Below are positions 44,653 to 58,200 of a DNA stretch of 64,000 nt, piece by piece; within the stretch, counting starts at the first letter, position 1, and every line of letters starts with the position of its first letter. This DNA comes from Escarpia spicata. Lineage: Eukaryota; Annelida; Polychaeta; Sabellida; Siboglinidae. The notes under the pieces were generated by a model, which did no database searches, was not told the DNA's origin, and saw only the letters and a list, made by a program, of their open reading frames with translations. The stretch spans positions 58,563,127 through 58,627,126 of the forward strand of contig OZ023211.1 of NCBI GenBank assembly GCA_963995525.1, read 5' to 3'. The position numbers were made by a program, and so were the translations under genes.

Positions 44653-45639
44653 ACACAGCCTATATACCCACTCCAAAGGGCTGAATGTTAGCACGCAGAG
44701 TATATTACATCATGTATAGGTCTGTCTTGTTCGGTGCGGTGCATTGTGGGAAATGTGAACTAAGAACATGGTGTCACTATCACTCCGTGAGTCTGACTAG
44801 CTTCGTTTGTTTATATTACCAACTCATCCATTGAATACATAACTGTATTAACACAATTTCTTTGGTTTTCAGTTTTGTTATTTTACAAAATGGTACGTCG
44901 AATTGCGAAAAAGGCACCGTCGGCAATCAGCCAGTTATTTAGTTTAAATAAAATGATATCTGGTTAAAATGACTGACAGTTGAAGACGGCGGATAAGCCA
45001 TGGCTTGAATCTGCAAGCCGGCCACCCAACCTCAAATCCCACACATGTCGGGGAGGAGGAGGTGTGATGTGATTTAAAAAGCAAAATGAGTTTATTCTTC
45101 TCCGAACCATGGTTACCTAAAACAAATTACAATGATCCAAACCTCTTAAACCTAAATAGTTAGCGTCCAATAATTATTAATAATGTCACAGCCCTAATGC
45201 TAAGCCGCAGTTCGTCAACTTGAACGGTCTGGCGTCTCGTTTTTTTCGGTCGAAGTTCGCGAACAATCCTTCCTCAAGTTCCTGCGCCGTGTCGCACGCG
45301 TTGTGCAGCTTGTTGTACAACTCCCGAAGTCATCGTGGCCGTATACTGCAACAACAATTAAGCAAAATGATAATAATGTTACTATTATTAATAATTATAA
45401 GAAGAAGAATTAAGAAAATGAAGAAACATGTGCTGCCTCGGATCTACTTTGACTTCGTACACTCCCTTACATAACTTGTTGTCGGGTAGAAACCACTATG
45501 ATGTCATAACCTATTGACGATCGATGCGTAGACCAGTCTAAGTCAATCGCAGCTGCGTAGTGCGCAACGTCCTAGCAATGTCCTGCCAGTATACGCACGC
45601 GCCGATTTCATGCTGCAAGTTCACGACCACCTAAATAGA

Positions 45640-45870
45640 GTAACATATATTTTATTTTATTCGTGACCGACCATTCGCATTTGTAAAGTCAAGTTAAAGG
45701 TCCATCCAGCGTCTGTTGACGTAACACGATCGATGAACTTTTGTAAAGGCGATGTCCAACTGAACATAGTCAAATTTCTGTTGAAATTTCGTTGCCGCCG
45801 CGCCTCCGTAAATTTAAGCTCTTCAGCGTCTCCGCTGTCTCTCTGCTCCACTGGTGAAATCAGAAGATGT

Positions 45871-45901
<31 letters not shown>

Positions 45902-46030
45902 GGGGGTGCACTGTTGAATAATTTTTTTCCACCGCGCCGACGTAATTTCAGCTTCTTCTAACCTAAACGGGGGCACATAATAAAGGTATAGGGGGCAGGT
46001 GCTCCTCGGGCCTCCTGGATCCGCCTAGCT
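45640..46030. repeat. Dispersed repeat with GGATCCGCCTA end, copy 2, with (GT)n(G)n
   Basis: Second copy of the repeat at 39350-39775. It contains a (GT)n followed by an uninterrupted G run at about 45868-45906, absent from copy 1. Confidence 0.5.
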
Positions 46031-46734
46031 ATGCACAGTATTATTAAAATGGATGATAGGAAACTGAAATACTCTGAGCCTGAGGGCAACTGATAAACCA
46101 TCTTAAGAATTAGCCGGGTATAATGAAATTGTATTACAAATATAAACAGACTATCCGGAAATGCATTTTCAATATGTGTCAAATAAAGCTGATAATATGT
46201 CTATAGTTCACGAATGGTGTTTCTTAAATGCTGTAATGGGTACGTACGGCATTCGTTACCTCACTTTCCGGCAATCAACGGTATTTTCCTATATTAGGCT
46301 ATAATTATGTGACGAAAAGCTCCGGTAACACAATGTGTGCAACACACGACATTCTTAGAATGACGTTCTTTTCTGGAATTCATGAAACAACGATGTAAAA
46401 TGCTTTCATATTAATAGTCCAACAGACGTGTCTTTACAAAGCTACACCCTACGGCGACACGTGATACACACGACTGGGCAACACCGTTGGCGTTGTCGTT
46501 GAGTTAATTAATTTACTGCTCCCTGATCTATTTGTATCTGCAACTCGCGAAATACTGGCCAAACTTATCATTATGTGTATATTTTAAAACGAATGCACTG
46601 TCAACGTCTTTCGGATTGCATGACAACAACAAAATATAGCTTAGCTGGGTATACGCATGTCCAAATCAATACAAACAGTGCTCAAACGATAACGTAAACA
46701 ATGTCATGCGTACGTGTTTACATACAAGAACTTG

Positions 46735-46743
46735 CACTTCCGG
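46735..46743 (+). promoter_or_regulatory. Ets/TCF-type site
   Basis: CACTTCCGG (CCGGAAGTG on the minus strand) matches the high-affinity Ets core. In vertebrate serum response elements an Ets ternary-complex factor binds beside SRF. Confidence 0.5.
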
Positions 46744-46764
46744 GTTATAGGTTGACACTGGCCA

Positions 46765-46774
46765 CCGTATTTGG
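46765..46774 (+). promoter_or_regulatory. CArG-like box, one mismatch
   Basis: CCGTATTTGG: consensus CC(A/T)6GG with one G in the AT core, 22 bp downstream of the Ets site and 10 bp before the perfect CArG. Confidence 0.45.
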
Positions 46775-46783
46775 CCTTCGCAT

Positions 46784-46793
46784 CCATATATGG
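46784..46793 (+). promoter_or_regulatory. Perfect CArG box
   Basis: CCATATATGG is an exact, fully palindromic CC(A/T)6GG, the binding site of SRF itself, 334 bp upstream of the SRF start codon. Vertebrate SRF promoters are known to be autoregulated through CArG boxes. Confidence 0.65.
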
Positions 46794-47126
46794 AGACCCC
46801 GCACTTCCAAACTTGGAGACCGAACTATTTTCATTACGCTACGCACAACCTCCGCGAAATAATTCATTATGCTGTGCCACCAAGTTACACATATCTGCAA
46901 TCAATTGTTATTATACCTGGTGCATTCATACCACTGGTTACACGTATAGGTAACACATGTTACAGATATGACTTAGATACACTGGCAAATAAAGGCGATT
47001 TTAGGTCAATGCGCAAGTTCCCAATTAGGTGATGCGGCCATTCCTTTTGGAGAAGGGGGAAATCGAACAGAGTCCATTGATGCCAGAAAGTTTACGTGCG
47101 CGAAACGGCTTATTCCTCTGGTAAAA

Positions 47127-50100
47127 ATGCAAGCTACGCAAACAAATGGACAGGACAGCATAAGACGGTTTGTCAATGAAACCGACACAATGTTGTCTGC
47201 AGGCGTGGGCAGCGGGCACGATTATGTTGCATTGACAGAACTGAAGTCGGAATCGCTGAAGCGCTCTGCGGCCGATGCGAGACTCGGGGAAGCTGGGGTT
47301 GACGAGGAGTCGGACTCAGACTCCGGTAACTCGTATCAACAGCAGCAGGCGGGGCAAATGAAAACCGGCAAGAAGACAAAGGGTCGCGTAAAGATCAAAA
47401 TGGAATTCATTGAGAATAAACTTCGCCGTTATACGACGTTTAGTAAGCGCAAAACCGGCATCATGAAAAAAGTGAGTAATCAATTATGTTTACAAGTTTT
47501 TACAACTTTATTTATAAGTATCAGTTATACTTATAGTATCGTGACATTACAAAATACGAATTGTTTAAGTATCACTTGCACTGAATTAATAACATGATGT
47601 CAGTAGACGGTATGGTATAAGAAAAGAGTTGCAACTAGTTGTCTTTGTCAATGACAAATTGACAATTCCCTGCCTGTAAGTGTAAGCATTCAATATTTTT
47701 CATTAACCTCGGACTCAATATTGTATTCTTATTCTTCTTTTTTATAATGATTGTATTATAGTGATCATGTTTAACGATGTTGACTTTTAAGCACGACGGA
47801 ACATGTTTTTATATCCGGATACATGGTGCTATACAAAAACAGTGTATTATATTATTTACATGATTCATCTGGAACTGCAGGTTCTGGACTGAGGTGTGTA
47901 AGGTAATATCAGATTCTGTTACATTAATTTGTACAGCATTTTTAATGTAAAGAGCTACAGTTCAGACTTTGTATGATGTACGCTCGCTGTAGCTATCGGA
48001 ATCCAAACAGTTCCTTCGTCATATTTTTAGTGATGGTCATCACATGACATCAGTTCCATGCCAGTCGCTGATAAATAGCTTTTAATTTAATTGAGGTGCT
48101 GTCATTACAGTGCCTACCTCAGCCTGGAGTGTCAGTGTTCAAAATCCTCCTTTTCCGAAAGCTGGACACCTTAATTTACCCTGACATTACCTACATCTTT
48201 TGTAAAGAAAACAATCTGATGGTCTGTTCTACATGACATTTATGTCAGGAGAAGTAGACTATCCCACATAGGACAGCATTACATAATACAACTTGTACAC
48301 ATATTCACATTTGTTATGACCGTTGAAATTACAATTAAAAGAAATAAACTTTAAATGATACTTTTCAGGATTGTAAATGTAATTATTTTGTCCGTCTTGA
48401 TCCAAATTAAAGGAATTCTTTGTTAGCTATCAGGTAATAATACATTCGAGATGTACTGTTTCAAAATGTGATATTCTCCCACAAGTACATTCTCTGCCAT
48501 GTATTTCTTGCATTTTGTACTTAACTTTGTGATCTTCTGTACAAAGTAACCGATAAATAATTGTGTTTACACGAATCGTTTTGAGCTTGTTGCCATGTGG
48601 ATGATTAATAGTAATAATGCAGCCCAAGTATAAGTTTGTACACATGCTCAGTGAAGCACATTTTAAAATCAATCTGTCTGCCGCTATATTCACTCTCCAT
48701 TTATTCCATAGATTGCCCTTTTCCATCTACACTGTATTCGTTGTTGAATCTGTGACATAAACAGCAACTGGATGTTTTTCTTGCCCCACAAAACTTGGCG
48801 GCGGTAACAGAAATCTGACAGACGATACCGAATATTCATGAACATGCCCTGATATGGATCGTGAGTGCTGGTGCAATCTGGAAATATACATACCGATATA
48901 TTGTCATGGTCGTTTGTGATCAATAAAGCATAATTCTAATAAAATAAAACGATAGGTTTACATGAATTAGTCATATTAACAGGATTAATGAATAATTGTG
49001 TACATTTTATAGAGATTAAAATTCTCAAAGAATTACATTAACATTATGGACATATAACTTACCTTTACATTGACCTTTTTACAAGTTTTCCCAGAATAGT
49101 TGAGCAGGACCAGGGGTTGATTACCCCTCCAATTGATAATTGATTTGACATGACAACTTTTTAATTAAGTTTTAAATTTAGTTAAATGGTGCAGTGCTTC
49201 ACGTTTGAAAAATACTAGGCATACATTTTATCGCTCATGTAAATATGCCAAATAAATTAGGTGGGCGATTTATTAATTTGGTTTTATCCATTTGATCTCG
49301 TTCATGTTTGTCTGGTGACACCACTGCCGCTATCCATTACGTAAGGTTAATTCAAGCAGATTAATTCAGGACAACAACTGTTGACATAACTTGAAAAGTG
49401 ACATGCTAATATTAAATTTGAGACAGGAAGTTCTAGCAGTGATGCTACAGAAAATGACAGCAATATAACGAGAAAGTGAACTTAATGAAGCGAATGATTC
49501 TAGCAATTAGCATGTACGATAAATCGTTCCCTAGATGAGTGATTATCAGGAGCAGTAGGGAGAGAGAATGATCGCTTGCCTTAAAAGTGGTACCCTGGCA
49601 GTGAATTGTAATATTTAAACCTTGAAAATTGGGTAATCAACCAGCTGATGCAACTGCAAAAATTCTCAACTGTAATTATCCTGACCTTTATAAGTTTATA
49701 TGCAATATTTTAACCGGTGATATTGTGCTGGAGATATGTATATGTTGGTTGTGTCTCAGGCATAGAGAGTTTTCCTAAAGATATCCCGTAGGAGACACTG
49801 TTTAGTCCATTATTACCTGGATTTTTTTGGTAAATTATATTTCTTTTATTCAATGTTATGAATGTCACTTATTTTATTATATTATTATGTCTAGCTGTTC
49901 ATATATTACACTTGGTTATGGTTCTCTTCATAAGTACAAGCTCTTAATTATTTTTAGACAAATAATTATATATACCTGGTAGTTTTATCTATTTACTGTA
50001 GGCTGTTATAAGTATTTCTTTTGTGCAATCTTAATCTTCCTTTTTTGAACATTTTCTGTAAGGCATTGCACTGCATTGAACATATAATTTATAAAATAAA

Positions 50101-53100
50101 TAAATATACATTTTAAAATAATATATATTATTATATAAAATAAATAGCATTAATTACAATAAAAATGAAATGAAGAAAATTCTGTTTGATTAAATTTATT
50201 ACACTAAATTTGATGCACATAAATATTTAATTAAATTTGTAGATATTATTTTAACCATGTCAGGTCTGCAGCCCTGTCAGCGACTGACTACTGCAGACGA
50301 CAATCCTGGTAGTTATTAGAAATACCCTAATGACCATAGGTATTGGGACACTTAAAAATAATTAAATTGTCAGCTGTTCCAAAACATACGGTGCACAAAA
50401 ATAAATCTCAGATTCACTACCTCAATACTTAGGGACACAAACGAGTCCTAACGTCATGTCGTCCTTGTCTATTACCCTGCCACTAAATATTTTTGAGTGT
50501 CTCAATGGCCCTATATTCTGTGCATCTGAATACATAGGGACAAAATGATTATATTTATTAAGGTGTCCCAAAACATACGGTACAGAAAAATAATGACTTC
50601 TAGATTTTAAGGGTGTCCCAAAACATACGGTCATTACGGTATAACCTATTTCACTTCAGTTGCTTTTTTCACCAAGAAATAATAAGTTTTCAAATAGGAA
50701 CACCTGGTATATTCTTGAACTAGAATGATCAGCGGGTAAGATTGTGCAATTTTTTGTAATCTGGTTACCACAGTAAAGATAATTCATATTTTACCATTGG
50801 TCCAGTATCACCAGAATCTTCGACATCATTGTTAGAAAACCCATCAAAATATCGTCAATTTCAGCAGTCAAATCATCACAATCTTCGTCAATACTTTCAG
50901 TAACAAGTTGGCGAAAACACTCATTTTCGACTTCCGAAACATGTTTTCGTCTAAATCCAAATTGTCACTAAAACTGTCCATCATATGTTCCAAAACATCA
51001 TCATCAGCAGTGCTGCTGCAAACATCCGCTGTCATAATTGAATGAATTTTCAATAGAACAGTAGTACAACTTCGACATGAACAGAAGCCAGAAATATTCT
51101 CCTGGTGTTCAATATCCAACAAGTGGTGCCACATATCAACCAAACAGGAGTTATAGTGAATGCAAGCAAGCTTATACCTGAACCTGCTATTGCGGGCAGC
51201 CAACCGTAAACATCACAGTTTGGCTGCCTGCAATAGAGGGCTACCGACCCGAAATGGTTAAGCAGCTAATGTGTCTGTGTATCCCTTTAGGCCTATGAGT
51301 TGTCGACACTGACCGGGACACAAGTAATGCTTCTAGTGGCCAGTGAGACAGGACACGTGTACACATTCGCCACTCGCAAGCTGCAGCCCATGATCACGAG
51401 TGAGGGGGGTAAAACCCTCATACAGACTTGCCTGAACTCCCCTGACCCTGCCATGCCCAACCAAGGACAGCCACATTCGGACCAACGTATGAACCCCACC
51501 GGATTTGAGGAGACAGAGCTGAGCTATCCAGTACCGGAAGATGAAATGCAAAAGGTATGTATACCGTATTCGCATACAGTACTCTTAACTACTATTTGAG
51601 ATGTGGAAATATGTCAACTTTTGCATTCCAATAAGCGTACAGGAGTGTACAGTTAATGTACACCCATGTTCTGGTATTTTTAATCTTTTTTCATTGTGTT
51701 TTGAATCTAGTGTGACATTGGGAGAAATTATATTAAATAATGATGGGTTCAACTGTCAAAGTTGGCATTTGAGGTCACTGTCACAATGTCAGATGCTCAG
51801 TGTTCCAGCTAGGCCTTTTTCCAAGGGCACCGCATCCTGCCCTCATTTTGATGCGTCCCGTGCCTTTTATTTTGCGCCCTGTGCCTTTTTAAGCACCCTC
51901 CAAAGTGCCACCATCCAGTTTGTCCTGGCAATCATCATCATTTCGTATGATCATCATACTCGATCTAACACGCCGTCTCAAGGTTACACGAATAGGTCAC
52001 GCGCATACGTCTTGACCAGTCAAAACGCTCAATTGAATCACATCGAAGCGCGCCATTTTTTTTAATATGTTAACGGCGAACGAAAATGCCAACAGGAAAA
52101 AGAAAACTGAATCAACTTTTAAAAGCAGCAAAGGGCACAAAGACCTTGGTCAGTATTATTTAAAAATAAATTGTCATGTTCGAAATTGAAATCATTGACT
52201 GAAAGTGGTCGCCGCCTGCAGGTTTGTAATTTATATTAAATACTTTAGGTGGTCCCAAATTTTGCCATATGCAATAGGAACAATCGTTTTTTTAACAATA
52301 AACCTAGACAGGCTCGTCCATAAAATATTCATATTCTGAATCTATACCATATATTTAATCAGATTTGTGCAAACAGATGTTTTAAGTTAAAGGTAAGTTC
52401 TTATATAGCGCAGTATCCAGTCCTCGGGACTGCTCAAAGCGCTTTACACTTTACTCCCTGGCAGACCTGTTCAATCGAACACCATCTCGACTTCTTTGGG
52501 AAACATTCAGCCATGCTGCAATTAATGCACGAAGATTATTCGTACACAAATATCCACCACTGTCTATAGCCAGGTACTCATTCATACAGTTGAGTGAACT
52601 GACGCAATGTAGAGTAAACGAACTTGCCCAAGGTTCGACACCGCCGCACAGGATTTGAACTTGTGTTCTGTCACTCGAGAGTCCGGAGCTCTTACCGCTG
52701 CAAGTTTTGGAAAGTTGTTTTAAGTGAAATAATTACAATTTTAAAACGATGAAATTGCGTTTCCGCGAAGTGTTCTTTTTATAACAGCATACATGTGAGT
52801 GTGGTTGATATATAATTTTATAACTCAAAATAATGTTGTAGTGACATTTATGACCGGCATCTTCATGGTTACTTATATGTTTGTTGTATGTTCACAGGGT
52901 TTCTTTTGTGGCGTCTGCTGATTGGTCAGCAGGCGACACAACAATTCAGTCAAATAAACCACCTTGCAACCATCTAATGTCAGTGTGGCTGCGTAATATT
53001 GCTACGATACACAACATTACATTGTCCTAACAACTAGGCCAGTGACCAGTTACAATTTATTAATGTGGGTAGCAGTGTCTGGTACATATGACTGCCTTTT

Positions 53101-55221
53101 TCTCTGTGAACGTCAAGTAACTCAGCCAGTAGTAACTAGTAATTCTGATACTGCCAGGACTCGATTTCATAAATATTGACAAAATGCTCAAGTTGACAAT
53201 CTGAAAATTAATTTTGTGATGAGTAACCAAATGTCCTATCTTAAATCATTATATTGAACTTTTAATTGAATCGTTCAACCACAGGACATTGCTTAATACA
53301 CAGTATGCCCATTTGTCATTTTTCCTCATTGATAATCCGAGTTACATATTGGTGCTGCATTTTACACTCATATTATTATTTATGGCAAGGGTACCTTATC
53401 CAAATTACAAACAAGCTTTGGTCTGTTCTATACCTGGCAAATGTGTGCAAATAATGCAATTTTCATGTTCATTAATAAATGACATCAAGCACATTTATGA
53501 CATTGGAAGAATGTTTTGTTTAAAAGTTAGACATTGAGAGAATGTTAAAAATGTCCATCACACGTTTAATGTAATAAGTTAATTATTTATGTAAATTATG
53601 TTATATTTTACAGTCACATTATTTATTTTACATTTCAGTCATTTAATAATACTTTCATTGTCACAAAATCTAACTAATTCCAATGGCATGATAATACAAC
53701 ATTTTTATAGCAGCATAGTGACACAGTTTCGTAGAAATTCAAAGCATGTTACATAAGTGCATTAACGTCACAGACTCACATCATTTCTTCTGTTAACATT
53801 CCAGTAATGGTCTGTTTAAAACTACATTTCTTGTCGAGTTATTTCACACTTTGTGCATTTGTTAGAGATGCCACAGTGAAGATGAGCTGTGAGATTATTA
53901 GATTATCAAAGGGTACAAGTGGCGTAAAATTCGCAGTACTGGGGATGTCATTGGGATGTGGGTAGCAAGCCAGATGGAAGCCAGTTACAGCAGTGGCAGT
54001 TTTTGATGTTGAGCTGGCAATGAAATACAATACTCGAAGTCAAACATATTTCAATTAAATGCTTTCTTTCCAATGGGGTTCTAGATCAGATCATGCTACT
54101 TAAAAATGATTCCATCAGAATTGATAGCTCGTTAAACCAGAAATATACATATGCAATTTACCTTTTTTTATCTGACATTGGGGCCCCTGAAATGGATGTG
54201 CCATGAAACTATGATGGAATATGTAGATAAATCACAGAGGACTGTTTCATCAACAATAAGTGTAACTAGAGAATATGTTCAGTAATATGACATAAGAAAT
54301 GGTTGGAGTAGTTTGTCAAGAGCAGATTGACACAAGGAAAACATTTTAGAACTGCCTTCCCATTTTAGACAAATAATTAATGTATCCAAAAATTGGGAAT
54401 AATGTCCACAAATGACTAGTGTCCACCTCTTTCTTAGGCACTTGCCATTCCCGTTTTTTATACTTTAACAATTAAGATTCGGACACAAAAACAATGTGAT
54501 TACACATGTATTATTACGAAGTAAGTTTAGCAATTTAAAAAAATCTGATAAAGTTATACATCTGCATCCATGAGTAAGTAAGAGCCATTTCATAACATTT
54601 CCCGCTGAGCACAAAGTTTTGTGTGTGGTCAAACATAAATAAGACAGTTAGCGATGTAGTTCATGTATATAATTATGTGTGTTAATTCATACATGAGTTC
54701 AGGAAAGTGCTACTTTTGGAAGTTGCCAGTTACTCAACTCTGCAGGATGTGTACTTATCTGCAGCCGCTAGCTGTGATAGCAGCTGGAGACACTTGAGGG
54801 TTGTATACAGCAGTAGGCTGGGCCAGTCCTTAGTGGTTAGGCCAGCCTGCCATTTCTTATGGCATGCAGTGCCATACAAGGCAATCTGCTAATGCCAAAA
54901 GAGTCTGCCTGTGAAACCTGAGCTGACTTTCTCTGTCAGTTATCAGTGGTCCTACTTAATTCAGGTTGCTTTGTGGGCAGATTGTCATAATTTCAGGTGG
55001 GGTGTTTTGAATAAAGGAAGCTGGATTTTTAAATAGCGTTCAGTGCCTTTATAGATTGCATGCTTCTGTTAGTTTAAAGAAATGTTCAAAATGTGAGCTT
55101 GGAAAATTACTATGTGCAACATTATGAGCAAAATTACATACATATGCTGTAGAGTAAAGAAATATATAAAAATAAAATTTTTAGTAGTATGTCTCCGTAG
55201 AATATGCCAGTCATTTCACAT

Positions 55222-55280
<59 letters not shown>

Positions 55281-58200
55281 TCTAATCTTTTGAAATTGAC
55301 ATTCAGAGATCACTATTTGTGGTGAATAATGTGATAATGTAAGCTATAAATTATTGTCTACAGCTGTAAAATAATTTTGTTAGGGTGTCTTCATAATCTG
55401 TGTAGTTTCTACCACTATTGTTTATATTTATAAATATATAAATTACTTTTAAGGTAATTTTACACTGAAAGTTGCCATTCATGTTTAGTTTATTTAGTTT
55501 AAAATAATAAACCTTGAACAAAACATTTTGTAACCCGTTGGTGAAATTTTTATTGCCACATCCAAGAAATGTGCCCCACTGTGGGGCTGCATCAATACAT
55601 AAACTGTAAGCTAACTGTACGTTAGATAGTGTTTTGTAAAACGTCTATGCCTGTCATACAGCCCTTCAGTCCTGTCCGCTAGTCTACCAGGTGTTGGTAG
55701 CTCATGTTTGGCACAAGGAGCAGCAGCCAAAAGCAATTAAAGCCACCATATCGGTTACCTTCTTACAGCCAGCTTCACTGCTACAGATGATAGCTTCCTG
55801 GAAACACACACTTATTCGGTGGCTAGCTGTATTTAGATCGGCTGCCCAGAAATGCCTAGAATTCTTACGTTCATCCCTGGATATGTGTGGGGCTGAGGCT
55901 TGTTGCCCATAAATACTGGCCACGGTGATGGATGAACCAGCGTGTCTGTCTTGATATGGATACCAGCCTTTTAAATATAGCAATCCCAGGTATCCTCAGC
56001 TGGGGCTCTTTGGGGCTGAATGGGAGAACTTAGACATGTGTTGGAGCCCATCGAGAGAGGCTGACTACTCATAATGCGCTCAGCAAAGACAACAGGCTCC
56101 CTTTAAATACCCATTGTTGGTATCAATTAACCAGTAGCTATTAATTACATTATGTAACTACTAACTAATTGGACTAATTAAACCCGACATTGCTGCACAA
56201 TGTAACTGATGATTGATAACTATTATGTGCTATGTTTGTATATTACTAAAAAATGTGTAACTTTATAAATGCATTGAAACAGAGCAGTCATTATTTTGAG
56301 GACATCCCACATCTTCATTAGAATTCCTGGCACCGATATTATTTTCTGGTAAATATGCACAGTTATTTTGAAGACAGTATTCTCTTTAATAATAATAATA
56401 ATACAGTATTTCTTTAGCGCTAATTCCCGCATAGCGGATCGATGCGCTGTACAAGCAATAAAATAGATGTATATTAATATATTAAAAACTAAACACTGGT
56501 TTTAAGACTTTCAGGTATCGGTGTAACACCAGTACTTAATCACAGAGACCTTATGTCATTTGGTGCAATTTTTCATGTCCGTTTGCTTCCACTTTCAGCA
56601 GCAGTCAGAGGGGGCCAGTACAAAGTCGCCGATTCCAAACATATATCTCACTGGCACATCATCCGCCACTGTCGTTGACAGTCCGACGTCACCCCCCTTA
56701 CAAATGATGACACAACCGCAGACAGTGGCGCCTCCTGCCCTCTCCGCCGCCCCCGCTCATCCTCCCCTGGCGACCATGACAGCGGTCCCGCAGACAATCA
56801 CAAACGTGCAGTACGTGCCGCAGTCGGCAATCAGTCCAATCGTCACGACAACCAGCGTATCCAGCAGCAACAACACCAGTGGTAAAACGGCGGCAACGAA
56901 TATCTCCATGCATCTGCCGTCAGGGGGAATCACGGCACTCTTGCCAGCATCAGGTATGGAGGGTTTTGCTAATACCAGTAGGACTGACATTAAATGGTGG
57001 TTGTGTTAGTAACAGCTCATGGGCCACCTTCAGAAATATGTATTGCCTCAAACAAGTGTCAGTTTCGTACAGAAAATTACAGTAGTAAATTTCTATTTAT
57101 GTTTGTTACAAAACTTGGAACTGACTTGAAATAGCTTAACAAATTGTTTGTTAAGTGCTACAAATTGTTAATGGGTTCTGTTGGAATATTGAATTGATAA
57201 TCTTGAACAATGATCCGACTGTATTGACAAAATAAACTTAAGAAATGTGTTTATTTATTTAGTAATGCATCAAACTCCATGGATACTGTTAACATGATTC
57301 TTATGGGCTTTTTGTCAAGTTTGTCAGCACGTTTTCCATGTTTATTGAGTTTTGCCTGTCAAACCCAATATAAACACATTACTACCAATTTTACCAACCA
57401 TTTCCTGTAAATACACGTAGAATCCAAGTTTGTTTAACAACACTCGGATGCCTCCTTCACTGTGTCACACATCAAAGTCCAGATGTTGAGCAATTATGTA
57501 ATTGTATTCATCATGTTATTTGTTTGTTGACTATGGAAACAGTCATACTATTATTTCACAACTTCCATGTTCATAAGTGGCATACTGATAACAAAACAAT
57601 GTTCTAAATTGGTTCCATCATCCAGTTTAAAAAAATGCAGTATTAAGAAAGTTGACATTAGAAGGTATCAGTATATGTTGTGAACTTGTGATAGCTAAAT
57701 AATTGTTTTATTTGTGGAAACATATCATGGGGTCTTCTTGTTATAACGCAGGCAGCAACTATCAACCAGCAAATCACAGTCATGCACTCAACCCAGCAAC
57801 TGGTGCGAGAATGGCGCCACCTAGTGGACTATGTCAAACTAACAAACAACAAGAGCTGTCGTGTTTCATTCTCTTGGCAGCTGACAGGAGGATGTCAGTT
57901 GTGGCCTGCCACAGTGAACCGGGTGTTAAGTCGCACAGGTTTATTCAGGACATGGGCCACAAATAGCCGTCTAGGGCATTTCCCGTCAGTTTTGTGATTT
58001 TGACAGAAATGCACATCTTATAATCTGATCCTTCAAAGTCCAGGTTATTCTCCTCAACAAACAATCACAAACTAATAAAATGCTTGCAATTATGAACTCG
58101 TAGGTTAAATAATAATAGGCATTATGAATAAAAATTACATTGTTTTTTTAAAGTTTGGTTCAATTTTAGCAATAAATCAAAATCTACTGAAGATATTTCA

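Larger units (their letters stand above)
46031..47126 (+). promoter_or_regulatory. SRF upstream region and 5' UTR
   Basis: No TATA box is obvious. It holds the Ets-like and CArG sites listed separately, and a relaxed CArG (CC + seven A/T + GG) at 46288-46298. The transcription start is not determined. Confidence 0.45.
47472..51290 (+). other. SRF intron 1
   Basis: Donor AAA|GTGAGT, acceptor CCCTTTAG. It holds a mariner-type MITE (50325-50639) and a hairpin (51187-51236). Open frames on the minus strand (48430-48923, 50868-51203) show no domain. Confidence 0.8.
51555..56598 (+). other. SRF intron 2
   Basis: Donor AAG|GTATGT, acceptor CTTTCAG. It holds a minus-strand SINE (52390-52705) and a (TA)n(GT)n microsatellite (55227-55276). 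No exon was seen. Confidence 0.8.

Noticed and set aside
45200..45347. Minus-strand exon-like frame (LRELYNKLHNACDTAQELEE)
   Set aside because: Attractive composition and an acceptor-like TTGTTGCAG, but a stop lies between the acceptor and the frame and no partner exon was found.
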